From Flavobacteriaceae bacterium (lineage in GTDB: Bacteria > Bacteroidota > Bacteroidia > Flavobacteriales > Flavobacteriaceae), in NCBI GenBank assembly GCA_025800395.1, contig JAOXRU010000066.1, forward strand, positions 1-44,508: a DNA stretch of 44,508 nucleotides, given 5' to 3'. This document shows, piece after piece, positions 28,275-37,269 of this stretch. The notes beneath the pieces were generated by a model, which did no database searches, was not told the origin of the DNA, and saw only the letters and a list, made by a program, of their open reading frames with translations. Numbering within the stretch: position 1 is the first letter of the stretch; each line of letters starts with the position of its first letter. The translations under genes and the position numbers were made by a program.

Positions 28275-28511
28275 TTATTTAATAAAGCCGTTAGCTTTAG
28301 CTTCTTTTAAAACCGCAGTAATTCCTTTTTTATTAATAGTTTTTAAAGCAGATGTAGATACCTTTAGGGTAACCCATCTATCTTCTTCCGGCAAATAAAA
28401 ACGTTTCTTCATTAAGTTAGCGTTGAATTTACGCTTTGTTTTATTCATCGCATGGGAAACGTTATTCCCTACCATAGCTTTCTTTCCCGTAAGTTGACAA
28501 ACCTTTGACAT
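28275..28511 (-). CDS. rpmB: 50S ribosomal protein L28
   Basis: 78 residues, bL28: [24 protein letters not shown] and [21 protein letters not shown], then [15 protein letters not shown]. First gene of the operon with rpmG and DUF4295. A weak -7-like box (TATTTTG, one base short of consensus) lies about 33 bases upstream. Confidence 0.97.
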   Translation of the reverse strand: MSKVCQLTGKKAMVGNNVSHAMNKTKRKFNANLMKKRFYLPEEDRWVTLKVSTSALKTINKKGITAVLKEAKANGFIK

Positions 28512-28587
28512 TTCTCTTTAACTTTTGTGTTATTTAAAAACAGGATGCAAAATAAAGGAATTTTTGCCGCTCAAACAAATAAAAGGT

Positions 28588-29835
28588 TTATAATTTTAAA
28601 ATTTCTTTCACCATCAACTCCAAGGCCTTATTGAGCCCTTTGTTTACCACCCTTTCGCGACTTTTCCCAAACTGGTATTTCTGAGAGTATACCTTCTTTG
28701 GTGTTGCAATTGCTATAAAAACGGTTCCAATTTCCGCATCAGAGTCTCCCTTTGAGGGTCCTGCGTTACCTGTAGTCGCAATAGCATAATCGGTTTTCAT
28801 CAATTTTCTCACTTGGGAAGCCATCGCTTCTGCCACAGCCGCACTCACCACTGTGTGCAATTCTATGAGTTGTTTGGGAACCCCCAACACCTCTATTTTC
28901 GTTTGGGTAGCATAGCTCACCACACCGCCTTTAAAATATGTAGAAGATCCTGGTATACTGGTCAACAGCTGAGATATTTTGCCTCCGGTAAAACTTTCTG
29001 CTGTAGCAAGGCTACATTGATTTTGAATACACAATTCTTGCAAACGATACTCCAATCTCCCTTCTCCGTGTTTGGTAAACACCAATCCATCTAGCAAAGC
29101 TTCGAGTTTGGTCGTATAGGCATACATTTGCTGTTCCAAACGTTGTGTATCCACCCCTATGGCACTTATACGCAGTCGCACCAAACCGTAAGATGGCAAA
29201 TAGGCCAGTTTGAAAGGCGGAACCAAATGCTGCTCCCAATCCGTTATTCTCTCAGCCAAATCAGATTCTCCTATATCATATACTATAATAGTATGGTGCA
29301 ATATACTTGGCAACTCATAACGTTTGACCAATCTGGGTACAAGTTCTTGCTGGACTATAGTCTTCATTTCCAAAGGCACCCCCGGCATAGATACCACCAC
29401 TTTATCTCGCTTTTCAAACCACATCCCTGGAGCGGTACCAAATCGATTCCTGAGAATCTCCGCTTTTGAAGGCACTAAAGCTTGCAGCTTGTGTACCTCT
29501 TTGGGAACACGATTGAAATGCATCGCAAACAAGTCACAAATATGCTCCCAAGTGGGTGCATGATGCACCAAATCGTCTTTGAAATAATGGCATAGTGTAT
29601 TTTTGGTAACATCGTCGTTGGTAGGCCCCAACCCACCAGTAAAAAGGATCAAATCGGCACGACTAAATGCCGCTTCTAAAGCAGAAACAATATGCGAAGG
29701 ATCATCTTGTATACTAGAGATTTGACATACTTCAACACCTATTTGATGCAGCTCCTCTCCGAGGAAAGCAGAATTGGTATCCACTATTTGCCCTATGAGA
29801 ATCTCATCGCCTATGGTTATTATTTCCGCCTTCAT
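28588..29835 (-). CDS. cinA: CinA family protein (nicotinamide-nucleotide amidase / ADP-ribose pyrophosphatase type)
   Basis: 415 residues from MKAEIITI. The N-terminal MoaB/Mog-like domain has EIITIGDEILIGQIVDTNSAFL and FTGGLGPTNDDVTK. The C-terminal CinA deamidase domain has SLATAESFTGGKISQLLTSIPGSS and ATTGNAGPSKGDSD. Full-length CinA proteins recycle NMN and clear ADP-ribose; the competence link holds in Gram-positives. Last gene of the fabV operon; its start lies 4 bases past the Hpt stop. The open frame runs five codons further upstream, into the Hpt gene, so ATG at 29835 was preferred. Confidence 0.94.
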   Translation of the reverse strand: MKAEIITIGDEILIGQIVDTNSAFLGEELHQIGVEVCQISSIQDDPSHIVSALEAAFSRADLILFTGGLGPTNDDVTKNTLCHYFKDDLVHHAPTWEHICDLFAMHFNRVPKEVHKLQALVPSKAEILRNRFGTAPGMWFEKRDKVVVSMPGVPLEMKTIVQQELVPRLVKRYELPSILHHTIIVYDIGESDLAERITDWEQHLVPPFKLAYLPSYGLVRLRISAIGVDTQRLEQQMYAYTTKLEALLDGLVFTKHGEGRLEYRLQELCIQNQCSLATAESFTGGKISQLLTSIPGSSTYFKGGVVSYATQTKIEVLGVPKQLIELHTVVSAAVAEAMASQVRKLMKTDYAIATTGNAGPSKGDSDAEIGTVFIAIATPKKVYSQKYQFGKSRERVVNKGLNKALELMVKEILKL

Positions 29836-29839
29836 ATAT

Positions 29840-30178
29840 CTATAATCCAAATGCAGCTTTTAGCTCCACTACGGCTTGCTCCACATCCTTTTCTAATGCC
29901 GGAAATATTTGGTTGATTTTATTTATATCTTGTGTCGTTTTCCCCAATGTTTCTATTTCCAAAGCATTGGCTCGGGCGGTTTCCATACCCAACAAATCTA
30001 CATTAGGTTTTATCTTATGGGCAAATTGGTAGATTTGCGTAAAATCTTGAGCAGTCACAGCATTTTTCAGAACTTCCAAATCGCTTGGAATTTCTTCTAA
30101 AAAGGTGCTTATTACAGAAACCAAGAAATCCTGATCACCACCCGAAAGTTCATTAATTTTGTCGAGGTTATAAATCAT
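29840..30178 (-). CDS. Stand-alone Hpt phosphotransfer protein
   Basis: 112 residues, entirely an HPt four-helix domain. The phosphorylatable histidine is His54 (FAHKIKPNVDLLGM). No kinase or receiver domain is attached, and none is encoded nearby. HPt proteins relay phosphate between hybrid kinases and response regulators. It is packed between the FAH gene (its start directly abuts the FAH stop) and cinA, an unexpected place for a signalling protein. Confidence 0.85.
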   Translation of the reverse strand: MIYNLDKINELSGGDQDFLVSVISTFLEEIPSDLEVLKNAVTAQDFTQIYQFAHKIKPNVDLLGMETARANALEIETLGKTTQDINKINQIFPALEKDVEQAVVELKAAFGL

Positions 30179-30790
30179 TTATTTTATTTTTAAGGAAAAC
30201 ATCTCTTCATCTTCCAGATATCCTGCAAGGTAATCATTTACAGCCACTTTACCAACACCTGCGGGGGTTCCAGTAAAAATAACATCCCCTTTTTTTAGCA
30301 TAAAAAAAGAAGACACATAGGAAATAAGTTCATCTGTCTTCCACAGCATCAGGGCGGTATTTCCATTTTGAACTACCGTTTCATTTTTCTCCAAACGAAA
30401 GCACAATTGATTCACATTAGGCAACTTATCTTTGGGCAACCATTTACCAATAACTGCGGCTCCGTCAAAGCCTTTGGATTTTTCCCATGGCAAGCCTTTG
30501 GATTTTAGCTTGCTTTGAAGGTCTCTGGCTGTAAAATCGATCCCCAAACCAACCTCATCATAATATTTGTGTGCGAATTCTGGCGCAATATGCTTCCCCA
30601 CTTTGTTGATTTTCACCAACACCTCTACTTCATAATGAATATCATTGGAAAAATCTGGAATAAAGAAAGCTTGCTCCTTGGGCAATATTGCAGAATCTGG
30701 CTTGATAAACACCACCGGATTTTCTGGCTTTTCATTATTTAGCTCTTCGATATGTTCTGTATAGTTTCTACCAATGCATATTATCTTCAT
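30179..30790 (-). CDS. Fumarylacetoacetate hydrolase family protein
   Basis: 203 residues. Core FAH motifs: IICIGRNYTEHIEEL at the start, IHYEVEVLVKI and GLGIDFTARDLQ (acidic metal ligands), and GDVIFTGTPAGVGKV. Family members hydrolyse or decarboxylate 2-oxo acids, for example acylpyruvases and oxaloacetate decarboxylase (FAHD1-like). This compact, single-domain form fits the FAHD1/YcgM group, but the substrate is unproved. Starts 6 bases after the exonuclease gene stop. Confidence 0.88.
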   Translation of the reverse strand: MKIICIGRNYTEHIEELNNEKPENPVVFIKPDSAILPKEQAFFIPDFSNDIHYEVEVLVKINKVGKHIAPEFAHKYYDEVGLGIDFTARDLQSKLKSKGLPWEKSKGFDGAAVIGKWLPKDKLPNVNQLCFRLEKNETVVQNGNTALMLWKTDELISYVSSFFMLKKGDVIFTGTPAGVGKVAVNDYLAGYLEDEEMFSLKIK

Positions 30791-30796
30791 AAGCGT

Positions 30797-31576
30797 TTAA
30801 CTTAATTTATTGTTGAGTCTTCGGAGTTTAATCTGTGTCAACACTTTTTTAGTATATAACGGAAAGTCTGCATTGAGCATCCACCCAAAATAACCAGGTT
30901 CATTATCTAAAATATCATCCACCGTTCTTCCTTTATGCTTACCAAATGAAAATTGTTCTACACCCTCCTTATTATAGCTAATAAAACCAGCAAAATCTAC
31001 CGATTGTTTTCTAGTAGTAAAAGCAGATAATGCCTTTACATCATTTTCTAAATCTTCATACCTATCCAATTGCGCAAGAAGCACTTCATAAGTTGCATTG
31101 GTATCTGCAGCCGCACTATGCGCATCTTCTAAATTTTTATCGCAATAAAATTGATACGCAGCACTTAGGGTGCGTTTCTCCATTTTATGAAAAATAGTTT
31201 GTACATCTACAGAAACGGTATTTTTCATGTCAAAATCTATACCAGCACGCAACAGCTCTTCCGCCAACAAAGGAATATCAAATCGATCGGAGTTAAAACC
31301 TCCCAAGTCACAATCCTTTATCATTTGGTGTATTGTTTTGGCCAGCTCTTTAAAGGTAGGCTCCTTGGCTACTTTTTCATTGCTAATACCATGTATAGCA
31401 ACTACTGCCTCTGGTATTTCGCATTCGGGATTTACCAGCCAGGTCTTACTTTCTTTATTGCCATTTGGAAATACTTTCAGTATTGCTATTTCGACTATAC
31501 GATCAGAGACCACGTTGGTACCAGTAGTTTCCAAATCAAAAAAGCAAATCGGGCGCGTGAGTTTTAGTTCCATCAT
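30797..31576 (-). CDS. DnaQ-like 3'-5' exonuclease
   Basis: 259 residues. DEDDh exonuclease motifs: Exo I PICFFDLETTGTNV (Asp and Glu), Exo II GFNSDRFDIPLL, and Exo III with EDAHSAAADTNAT (His and Asp). A C-terminal extension carries FSFGKHKG and GYFGWMLNADFP, the same motif as the DUF3820 protein at 6.1 kb. Likely a stand-alone proofreading or repair exonuclease, not the polymerase III epsilon subunit. Two adjacent ATGs can start it; it begins 5 bases after fabV. Confidence 0.9.
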   Translation of the reverse strand: MMELKLTRPICFFDLETTGTNVVSDRIVEIAILKVFPNGNKESKTWLVNPECEIPEAVVAIHGISNEKVAKEPTFKELAKTIHQMIKDCDLGGFNSDRFDIPLLAEELLRAGIDFDMKNTVSVDVQTIFHKMEKRTLSAAYQFYCDKNLEDAHSAAADTNATYEVLLAQLDRYEDLENDVKALSAFTTRKQSVDFAGFISYNKEGVEQFSFGKHKGRTVDDILDNEPGYFGWMLNADFPLYTKKVLTQIKLRRLNNKLS

Positions 31577-31581
31577 TCAAA

Positions 31582-32778
31582 TTAGGATTTTACTATACTT
31601 GGAATCCATACCATCTCATCTGATTCTTTCCCATAGACCACTCCTTCTAACTCGAAGCCAAACAATTGAAAGAAATCTTTTTTATAACCTGACAAATCAC
31701 CAAGAGTTTCTATATTTTCAGAATTTGCTTGATCCCATAGTCCTGCAACAGCTTCTTGTACATCTGGCCTCATTTCCCAATCATCTACGCGTATTCTTCC
31801 TTCATCATCCAATGGCACATCTTGTCCGCTATATAAACGATCGGCGTACAAACGGTGCATTTGCTCTATACACCCTTCATGCAATTCTTTTTCTTTCATA
31901 ATTTTGAAAAGCAAGGAAATATACAAAGGGATAACTGGTATGGCAGAACTTGCCTGAGTAACCAAGGCTTTGTTAACAGAAACATAAGCTTTGGCTGAAA
32001 TAGATTGTAAGCTTTCTGTAATTTCAAAGGCAGATTTCTCCAAATCGTTTTTTGCCATTCCTATGGTTCCATTACGATATACTGCATGGGTTACTTCTGG
32101 CCCGATATAAGAATAGGCCACAGTAGTAGCCCCTTCTGCCAATACTCCAGCTTGCATCATTGCATCCATCCACATTTTCCAATCCTCGCCACCCATAACG
32201 GCAACCGTATTCTGTATATCTTCAGGAATAGCAGGTTGTATAGACACTTCCGACACTTTTGCGGTATGAAAATCAACCGTTTTGTTGCTAAACACACCTC
32301 CTATGGGTTTTAGAACAGATTTGTGTCTCACCCCAGTATCTGGATGCACTCGCATAGGCGCAGCTACGGAATAGATTATTAAATCCACTTGCCCCAAATC
32401 GGTTTTTATTAGATCTATAGTTTGTTGTTTAATCTCTTTAGAAAAGGCATCACCATTGACACTTTTTGCATACAGATTGGCAGCATGCGCTGCTTTTTCA
32501 AAAGCTGCACTATTGTACCAACCCGGCGAAGCAGTTTTTCCTTCTTTGGGTGGTTTTTCAAAAAAAACACCTATAGTTGCGGCATCAGATCCAAAAGCAC
32601 TGGTGATACGAGAAGCCAACCCAAAACCAGTAGAGGCTCCCAAAACTAGTACGCGTTTTGGCCCATTGTTTTTTGGCTGTGCTTTGATATAATCTATTTG
32701 GTTCTGTACGTTTTTTTCACATCCCTCTGGATGTGCGGTTAAGCAAATAAAACCACGTGTTCTCGGTTCAATTATCAT
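31582..32778 (-). CDS. fabV: Enoyl-ACP / trans-2-enoyl-CoA reductase FabV
   Basis: Reduces trans-2-enoyl thioesters with NAD(P)H in fatty acid synthesis. 398 residues. The nucleotide-binding motif is LVLGASTGFGLASRI (about 45-59). The catalytic pair is spaced Tyr234-x8-Lys243 (AVYRNGTIGMAK), the hallmark that separates FabV from FabI (x6). Characterised homologues are the TER enzymes of Treponema and Cytophaga. FabV is insensitive to triclosan in several bacteria. First gene of an operon with the exonuclease, FAH, Hpt and cinA. A tandem 12-bp repeat abuts the start codon. Confidence 0.94.
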   Translation of the reverse strand: MIIEPRTRGFICLTAHPEGCEKNVQNQIDYIKAQPKNNGPKRVLVLGASTGFGLASRITSAFGSDAATIGVFFEKPPKEGKTASPGWYNSAAFEKAAHAANLYAKSVNGDAFSKEIKQQTIDLIKTDLGQVDLIIYSVAAPMRVHPDTGVRHKSVLKPIGGVFSNKTVDFHTAKVSEVSIQPAIPEDIQNTVAVMGGEDWKMWMDAMMQAGVLAEGATTVAYSYIGPEVTHAVYRNGTIGMAKNDLEKSAFEITESLQSISAKAYVSVNKALVTQASSAIPVIPLYISLLFKIMKEKELHEGCIEQMHRLYADRLYSGQDVPLDDEGRIRVDDWEMRPDVQEAVAGLWDQANSENIETLGDLSGYKKDFFQLFGFELEGVVYGKESDEMVWIPSIVKS

Positions 32779-32800
32779 CGTTTTAGTTATCGTTTTAGTT
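32777..32800. repeat. Tandem 12-bp repeat at the fabV start
   Basis: Two exact copies of ATCGTTTTAGTT (plus strand). The first copy overlaps the fabV ATG, so the mRNA reads AACTAAAACGAT twice immediately before translation. It occupies the 5' UTR region where a ribosome site would lie. Confidence 0.85.
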
Positions 32801-32876
32801 TTTGTGGCACCAAGATAAGAATACCTAACAAAAGTCCGAAACTTCCAATAGGTATTTTTGCTATTTAAATTATCGT

Positions 32877-34235
32877 TTAGACTTCTCTATCCATGTTCCA
32901 GGCCTCCAAGTATTCTTTGATTGCCTTTATAAACGAGCCTCCCAAAGCCCCATTTACCACGCGATGGTCATAGCTGTGCGAGAGGAACATTTTTTGTCGG
33001 ATTCCAATAAAATCTCCGTCTGCTGTTTCGATAACCGCAGGCATTTTTCGAATAGCTCCCAAAGCGAGTATCCCAACTTGAGGCTGGTTGATGATAGGGG
33101 TACCAAAAACACTACCAAAGCTACCTACATTAGTTACGGTATACGTACCTCCTTGAATTTCGTCTGGTTTCAAAGCGTTAGCTCTTGCTCTATTGGCCAA
33201 ATCGTTTACCGCTTTTGCCATGCCCACCATATTGAGCTGGTCGGCATTTTTTATTACTGGAACTATAAGATTACCATCGGGCAAGGCTGCTGCCATACCG
33301 AGGTTGATATTGCTTTTTTTGATGATATGATCTCCATCTACAGATATATTCATCATAGGGAAATCTCCCAAAGCTTTGGCTATTGCCTCCATAAAAATTG
33401 GGGTAAAAGTGAGCTTTTCTCCTGTTTTTTGCAAAAAGACATCCTTTACCTTTTTTCGCCAAAGTACTACATTGGTGACATCCACCTCTATAAAACTTTG
33501 CACATGAGCAGAAGTACGCACACTTTCTTGCATATGATGGGCAATGAGTTTCCCCATTCGGGTCATTTCAATAATCTCATCTTCTCCCGAAGGAATCGGC
33601 GTCACTTTAGGAGCAACCGCTACTTTTGGCATCTTGGTAGTTTTTGGAGCACTAGGCGAACCAACTACCGAAGGTTGTTTCGTATTGTCATTGGCGATCT
33701 TCAGCCTACCATTTTCCAAATATTTTTTTAGGTCCTTCTTGGTAAGCCTGCCATCTTTTCCTGTTCCGGGTATGGCATCCAATTCTGTCATCGAAATCCC
33801 TTCTTGCTTAGCTATATTTTTTACCAAAGGAGAATAAAAGCGGTCGCTAGCCGAAAAGTTCTCTATAGCTACTGGCTGTGCTGCTTCTTGCACCACTGCT
33901 ATTTCTTGCTCAATTTCCGCAGCAGCCACTGCTGCGGCTGGTGCTTCAGATTCTGTTTCTAGCTTTTCCAAAGAGACAGTTGCAGTCGCCTCCCCTTCCA
34001 ATTCGATAATGGCAATAGTTTGTCCTACCTGCACCACATCATCCACTTCAAATAGTTTTTCTACCAATATCCCTTCCACTTCACTAGGCACTTCAGAATC
34101 CACTTTGTCTGTAGCAATCTCTACCACAGCTTCATCCAATTCAACCATATCACCAACTTCCTTCAACCAAGAAGTAATTGTAGCCTCTGCCACACTTTCT
34201 CCCATTTTGGGCAATTTTAATTCAAATTTTGACAT
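32877..34235 (-). CDS. 2-oxo acid dehydrogenase E2 (dihydrolipoyl acyltransferase)
   Basis: 452 residues. An N-terminal lipoyl domain (residues 3-77) has the lipoylated Lys44 in EIATDKVDSEVP. An alanine-rich linker, an E3-binding domain (about 132-170, YSPLVKNIAKQEGI ... GRLTKKDLKKYL), another linker and the C-terminal acyltransferase core follow. The core ends with the catalytic HSYDHRVVNG. Domain order matches pyruvate or branched-chain E2; branched-chain (BkdB type) is suggested by the single lipoyl domain but not proved. E1 and E3 genes are not adjacent. It has its own promoter box. Confidence 0.9.
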   Translation of the reverse strand: MSKFELKLPKMGESVAEATITSWLKEVGDMVELDEAVVEIATDKVDSEVPSEVEGILVEKLFEVDDVVQVGQTIAIIELEGEATATVSLEKLETESEAPAAAVAAAEIEQEIAVVQEAAQPVAIENFSASDRFYSPLVKNIAKQEGISMTELDAIPGTGKDGRLTKKDLKKYLENGRLKIANDNTKQPSVVGSPSAPKTTKMPKVAVAPKVTPIPSGEDEIIEMTRMGKLIAHHMQESVRTSAHVQSFIEVDVTNVVLWRKKVKDVFLQKTGEKLTFTPIFMEAIAKALGDFPMMNISVDGDHIIKKSNINLGMAAALPDGNLIVPVIKNADQLNMVGMAKAVNDLANRARANALKPDEIQGGTYTVTNVGSFGSVFGTPIINQPQVGILALGAIRKMPAVIETADGDFIGIRQKMFLSHSYDHRVVNGALGGSFIKAIKEYLEAWNMDREV

Positions 34236-34272
34236 ATTGATAATTTAGTGACTTAATTCAACTAATAAATTG

Positions 34273-34280
34273 CAAAATTA
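34273..34280 (-). promoter_or_regulatory. E2 gene promoter -7 box
   Basis: TAATTTTG on the minus strand matches TAnnTTTG, 37 bases before the E2 ATG. Confidence 0.5.
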
Positions 34281-34397
34281 ATAAATAATACTCATATTTA
34301 ATATTATAAATTCATAGCAATACGCATCTACAGCATTAAATTTAACGCAAAAGACCCTATAAAATTACATCATTTTAAAAGAACAATAACCAAGAAC

Positions 34398-35018
34398 CTA
34401 ATCCTTTTTTAGGGTGCGCTCGAAAAGGACTCGATCCATAATACTACGCCCAAGAGTAACCTCATCTGCGTATTCTAACTCATCTCCAACGCTAATTCCT
34501 CTAGCTATGGTCGAAACCTTCAAATCGAAATCTTGTACTTTTCTATAGATATAAAAATTGGTAGTATCTCCTTCCATAGTGGAGCTCAATGCAAATATTA
34601 ACTCCTTAATTTCTCCTTGTTTTATCCGATCCATAAGCGCCTCTATATACAAATCTTGTGGTCCCACCCCTTCGATCGGAGAAATCTTCCCCCCCAAAAC
34701 ATGGTAAAGCCCCCTAAATTGGCCAGTGTTTTCTATAGCCATCACATCTCTGATGTCTTCTACTACACATATGGTAGATTTATCTCGTTTGGGATTGCTG
34801 CAAATATAACAAATAGGAGCATCGGATATATTGTAGCAAGAAGCACATAGCTTTACTTTCTCTTTCAATTGTTCCAGAGCTTTGGTAAGGCGACTGGTGT
34901 TTTCTGTGGGCAGTTTCAGTAGATGCAAAGCAAGACGCAAAGCTGTGCGCTTTCCTATACCTGGCAGCTGACTAATTTCTTCTACCGCCTGCTCTAAGAG
35001 TTTTGAAGAAAATTCCAT
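34398..35018 (-). CDS. recR: Recombination mediator RecR
   Basis: 206 residues, normal length. An N-terminal helix-hairpin-helix ([20 protein letters not shown]), a C4 zinc finger (CASCYNIS and CYICSNP) and a Toprim domain ([14 protein letters not shown] ... [16 protein letters not shown]) are followed by the Walker-like [12 protein letters not shown]. Loads RecA with RecO (and RecF) at gaps. Standing alone here, with a -7 box only four bases from the ATG, so the mRNA is probably leaderless. Confidence 0.97.
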   Translation of the reverse strand: MEFSSKLLEQAVEEISQLPGIGKRTALRLALHLLKLPTENTSRLTKALEQLKEKVKLCASCYNISDAPICYICSNPKRDKSTICVVEDIRDVMAIENTGQFRGLYHVLGGKISPIEGVGPQDLYIEALMDRIKQGEIKELIFALSSTMEGDTTNFYIYRKVQDFDLKVSTIARGISVGDELEYADEVTLGRSIMDRVLFERTLKKD

Positions 35019-35358
35019 CTGCCAAAATTACAAAGACCTTGGTCAATTTTAAATACTAAATGTTAAATTTTAAGAGCTCCTTCAAAAATATATGCAAAAA
35101 TCCTATCGCACCTCCCAAATCGTAGAGTTTAAGAGCATGCTAGGTTTACAGCATTTGTTGCAGAAATTCGCCATTGGCTTTTACCCGATAATGTTCTAAA
35201 CGATTTGTACACCCCCCAAAAGTTGTTGTTGCTGTTCTCGTCATACCACCCATAGCATAAACTATGGATAACAACAATCAAATCTAAAGAAAAGCTTTCT
35301 ATATAACGCTACTACATTCAAACATTTTTCATATGTTAGCACACCAAACCACTTTTTT
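35019..35358. other. 340-bp divergent intergenic region with a nested inverted repeat
   Basis: Between recR (-) and the symporter gene (+). CCATAG and CTATGG (35250-35255 and 35262-35267) form a perfect hairpin with loop CATAAA, and TTGTTGTT (about 35223) with AACAACAA (about 35270) can pair outside it. No clear promoter box for the symporter was found. Confidence 0.5.
35023..35030 (-). promoter_or_regulatory. recR promoter -7 box
   Basis: TAATTTTG on the minus strand matches TAnnTTTG; four bases (GCAG) separate it from the ATG, predicting transcription start at or next to the start codon. Confidence 0.55.
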
Positions 35359-36816
35359 ATGCAACCCTTACACATACTCATACTTATTGCTGCATACTTT
35401 GGAGTATTGCTTTTAATCTCTTACCTTACTGGAAAAGAAGACAGTAATGAAGTGTTTTTTAAGGCTGCCAAACAATCTCCTTGGTACGTAGTAGCTTTTG
35501 GAATGATAGGAGCTTCACTTTCTGGAGTTACCTTTATTTCGGTACCTGGTTGGGTAGAAGGAGCTCAATTTGGCTATATGCAAGTTGTTTTCGGGTATTT
35601 AATCGGCTACTTTGTAATTGCCTATTTGCTCATGCCTATTTATTACCGCATGAATGTTACCTCTATTTACCAATATTTAGAGGATCGTTTTGGAACGGTG
35701 AGTTATAAAACTGGAGCTTTTTTCTTCTTTATTTCGAGAGTGATTGGTGCAAGTTTCCGATTATTCTTGGTAGCCATTGTATTGCAACAATTTGTATTTG
35801 ATGCCTTAGGCATCCCTTTCGAAGCAACTGTGGTTCTATCTATTTTACTTATTTGGATTTACACTTTTAAAGGCGGCATTAAGACCATTGTTTGGACAGA
35901 CACCCTACAAACTTTGTTTATGCTTATTTCGGTAGGTCTTTCTATCTACCTCATCACCGATGCCATGCAGTGGAGTTTTAGCGATTTTTTACAATCTGAA
36001 GAGCTAAAAAAATACAACAAAATATTGTTTACCGACGATATTAATGCAAGAGGACACTTTATAAAATCGTTTTTTGGCGGTATGTTTATTGCTATTTGTA
36101 TGACAGGTTTAGATCAGGATATGATGCAAAAGAACCTCACTTGCAAAAATCTAAAGGAAGCACAAAAGAATATGGTTTCTTTTAGCCTTGTACTCATATT
36201 CGTTAATTTTTTGTTTCTACTTCTAGGTGCTTTATTATTTATTTATGCAGAAAACCAGAATATTGCCATTCCTCTTATGGATGGGAAAGCAAAAACAGAT
36301 CTATTATTCCCAGAGATTGCCTTAAACGGCAATTTAGGAATTGGTATTGCCATTACTTTTATGTTAGGATTAATAGCTGCAGCCTATAGTAGCGCAGATA
36401 GCGCATTAACCTCTTTAACCACTTCCTTTTGTGTAGATTTTTTAAACATCAACAATAAGCCCGAAGCCAGTCGTAAAAAATTACGTAAAACCACCCATAT
36501 TGCTATGAGTTTTCTATTGGTAATTGTAGTAATTATTTTTAAGCACGTATTAGACAGGAACGTAATTGATGGATTACTCACCGTGGCTACATTCACATAC
36601 GGCCCTTTACTAGGATTATTTGCATTTGGGATTTTTACGAAACGACATATATTTGACGCTGCTGTTATCCCCGTAGTTTTGGTGGCATTGGGTATTGTGT
36701 ATTATTTAAGCACCATTTCTCCAGACGCTATAGGCGGATATGTTATTGGTTATGAGCTTTTACCGCTAAACGGGTTATTAACTTTTGTTGGGCTTTACTT
36801 AATAAGTAGCCGTTGA
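35359..36816 (+). CDS. Sodium:solute symporter (SSS family)
   Basis: 485 residues, about 13 membrane segments. Family features: [27 protein letters not shown] near residue 40, [36 protein letters not shown] and [21 protein letters not shown] (Na+ site region). Imports a small solute with sodium; the ligand (sugar, amino acid, nucleoside, sialic acid) is not determinable. The last 18 bases overlap the convergent CoA-binding gene. AT-rich codon use, for example TTA for leucine, compared with the 11-34 kb part. Confidence 0.9.
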   Translation: MQPLHILILIAAYFGVLLLISYLTGKEDSNEVFFKAAKQSPWYVVAFGMIGASLSGVTFISVPGWVEGAQFGYMQVVFGYLIGYFVIAYLLMPIYYRMNVTSIYQYLEDRFGTVSYKTGAFFFFISRVIGASFRLFLVAIVLQQFVFDALGIPFEATVVLSILLIWIYTFKGGIKTIVWTDTLQTLFMLISVGLSIYLITDAMQWSFSDFLQSEELKKYNKILFTDDINARGHFIKSFFGGMFIAICMTGLDQDMMQKNLTCKNLKEAQKNMVSFSLVLIFVNFLFLLLGALLFIYAENQNIAIPLMDGKAKTDLLFPEIALNGNLGIGIAITFMLGLIAAAYSSADSALTSLTTSFCVDFLNINNKPEASRKKLRKTTHIAMSFLLVIVVIIFKHVLDRNVIDGLLTVATFTYGPLLGLFAFGIFTKRHIFDAAVIPVVLVALGIVYYLSTISPDAIGGYVIGYELLPLNGLLTFVGLYLISSR

Positions 36817-37158
36817 AAGCAAAACTAAGGTACAAGCATCTTCTACTTCTATTCCGGCATTTATTAAAAGCCGACTAAATTCGGGATTTTCAGCCCCAGG
36901 ATTAAAAATCACCCGTTTTGGTTTTAAATCTATAATTTGTTGATAGTATTCTTGCTGATTTTTAGCAGATAAATATAAGGTTACGGTATGTAAATTAATG
37001 ATTTTTGGAACCTCATTTTCCACATTCACGCCCTGTATACTCCCTCTCTTTAATCCAAACGCAAAAACCTCTTCATCAGCGCTTTTTAGTCTCTTTACCG
37101 CTATATAACTATACCTATTGGGCTTTAAAGATGCCCCAAATACTAATGTTTTTTTCAT
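36799..37158 (-). CDS. CoA-binding domain protein (YccU-like)
   Basis: 119 residues, a single Rossmann CoA-binding domain: [23 protein letters not shown], then [20 protein letters not shown] and [16 protein letters not shown]. Such proteins bind CoA and have no assigned reaction. It overlaps the symporter gene 3' end by 18 bases, tail to tail. Confidence 0.85.
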   Translation of the reverse strand: MKKTLVFGASLKPNRYSYIAVKRLKSADEEVFAFGLKRGSIQGVNVENEVPKIINLHTVTLYLSAKNQQEYYQQIIDLKPKRVIFNPGAENPEFSRLLINAGIEVEDACTLVLLSTATY

Positions 37159-37269
37159 CTGTTAAGCTTTTGTTAAAGTAAATATATTTCAGTAACAATT
37201 TATACTATAAGTCGTCAATTAATCATCAACATAACAAAATTAAATAACAACCATTCATCAATCAAAATC

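Noticed and set aside
31227-31901. 224-codon plus-strand open frame
   Set aside because: Antisense shadow spanning parts of the exonuclease and fabV genes; serine/leucine-rich with no motifs.
32964-33731. 255-codon plus-strand open frame
   Set aside because: Lies wholly opposite the E2 gene, which has full domain motifs; the translated sequence has no recognisable domain and odd His/Tyr/Cys-rich composition.
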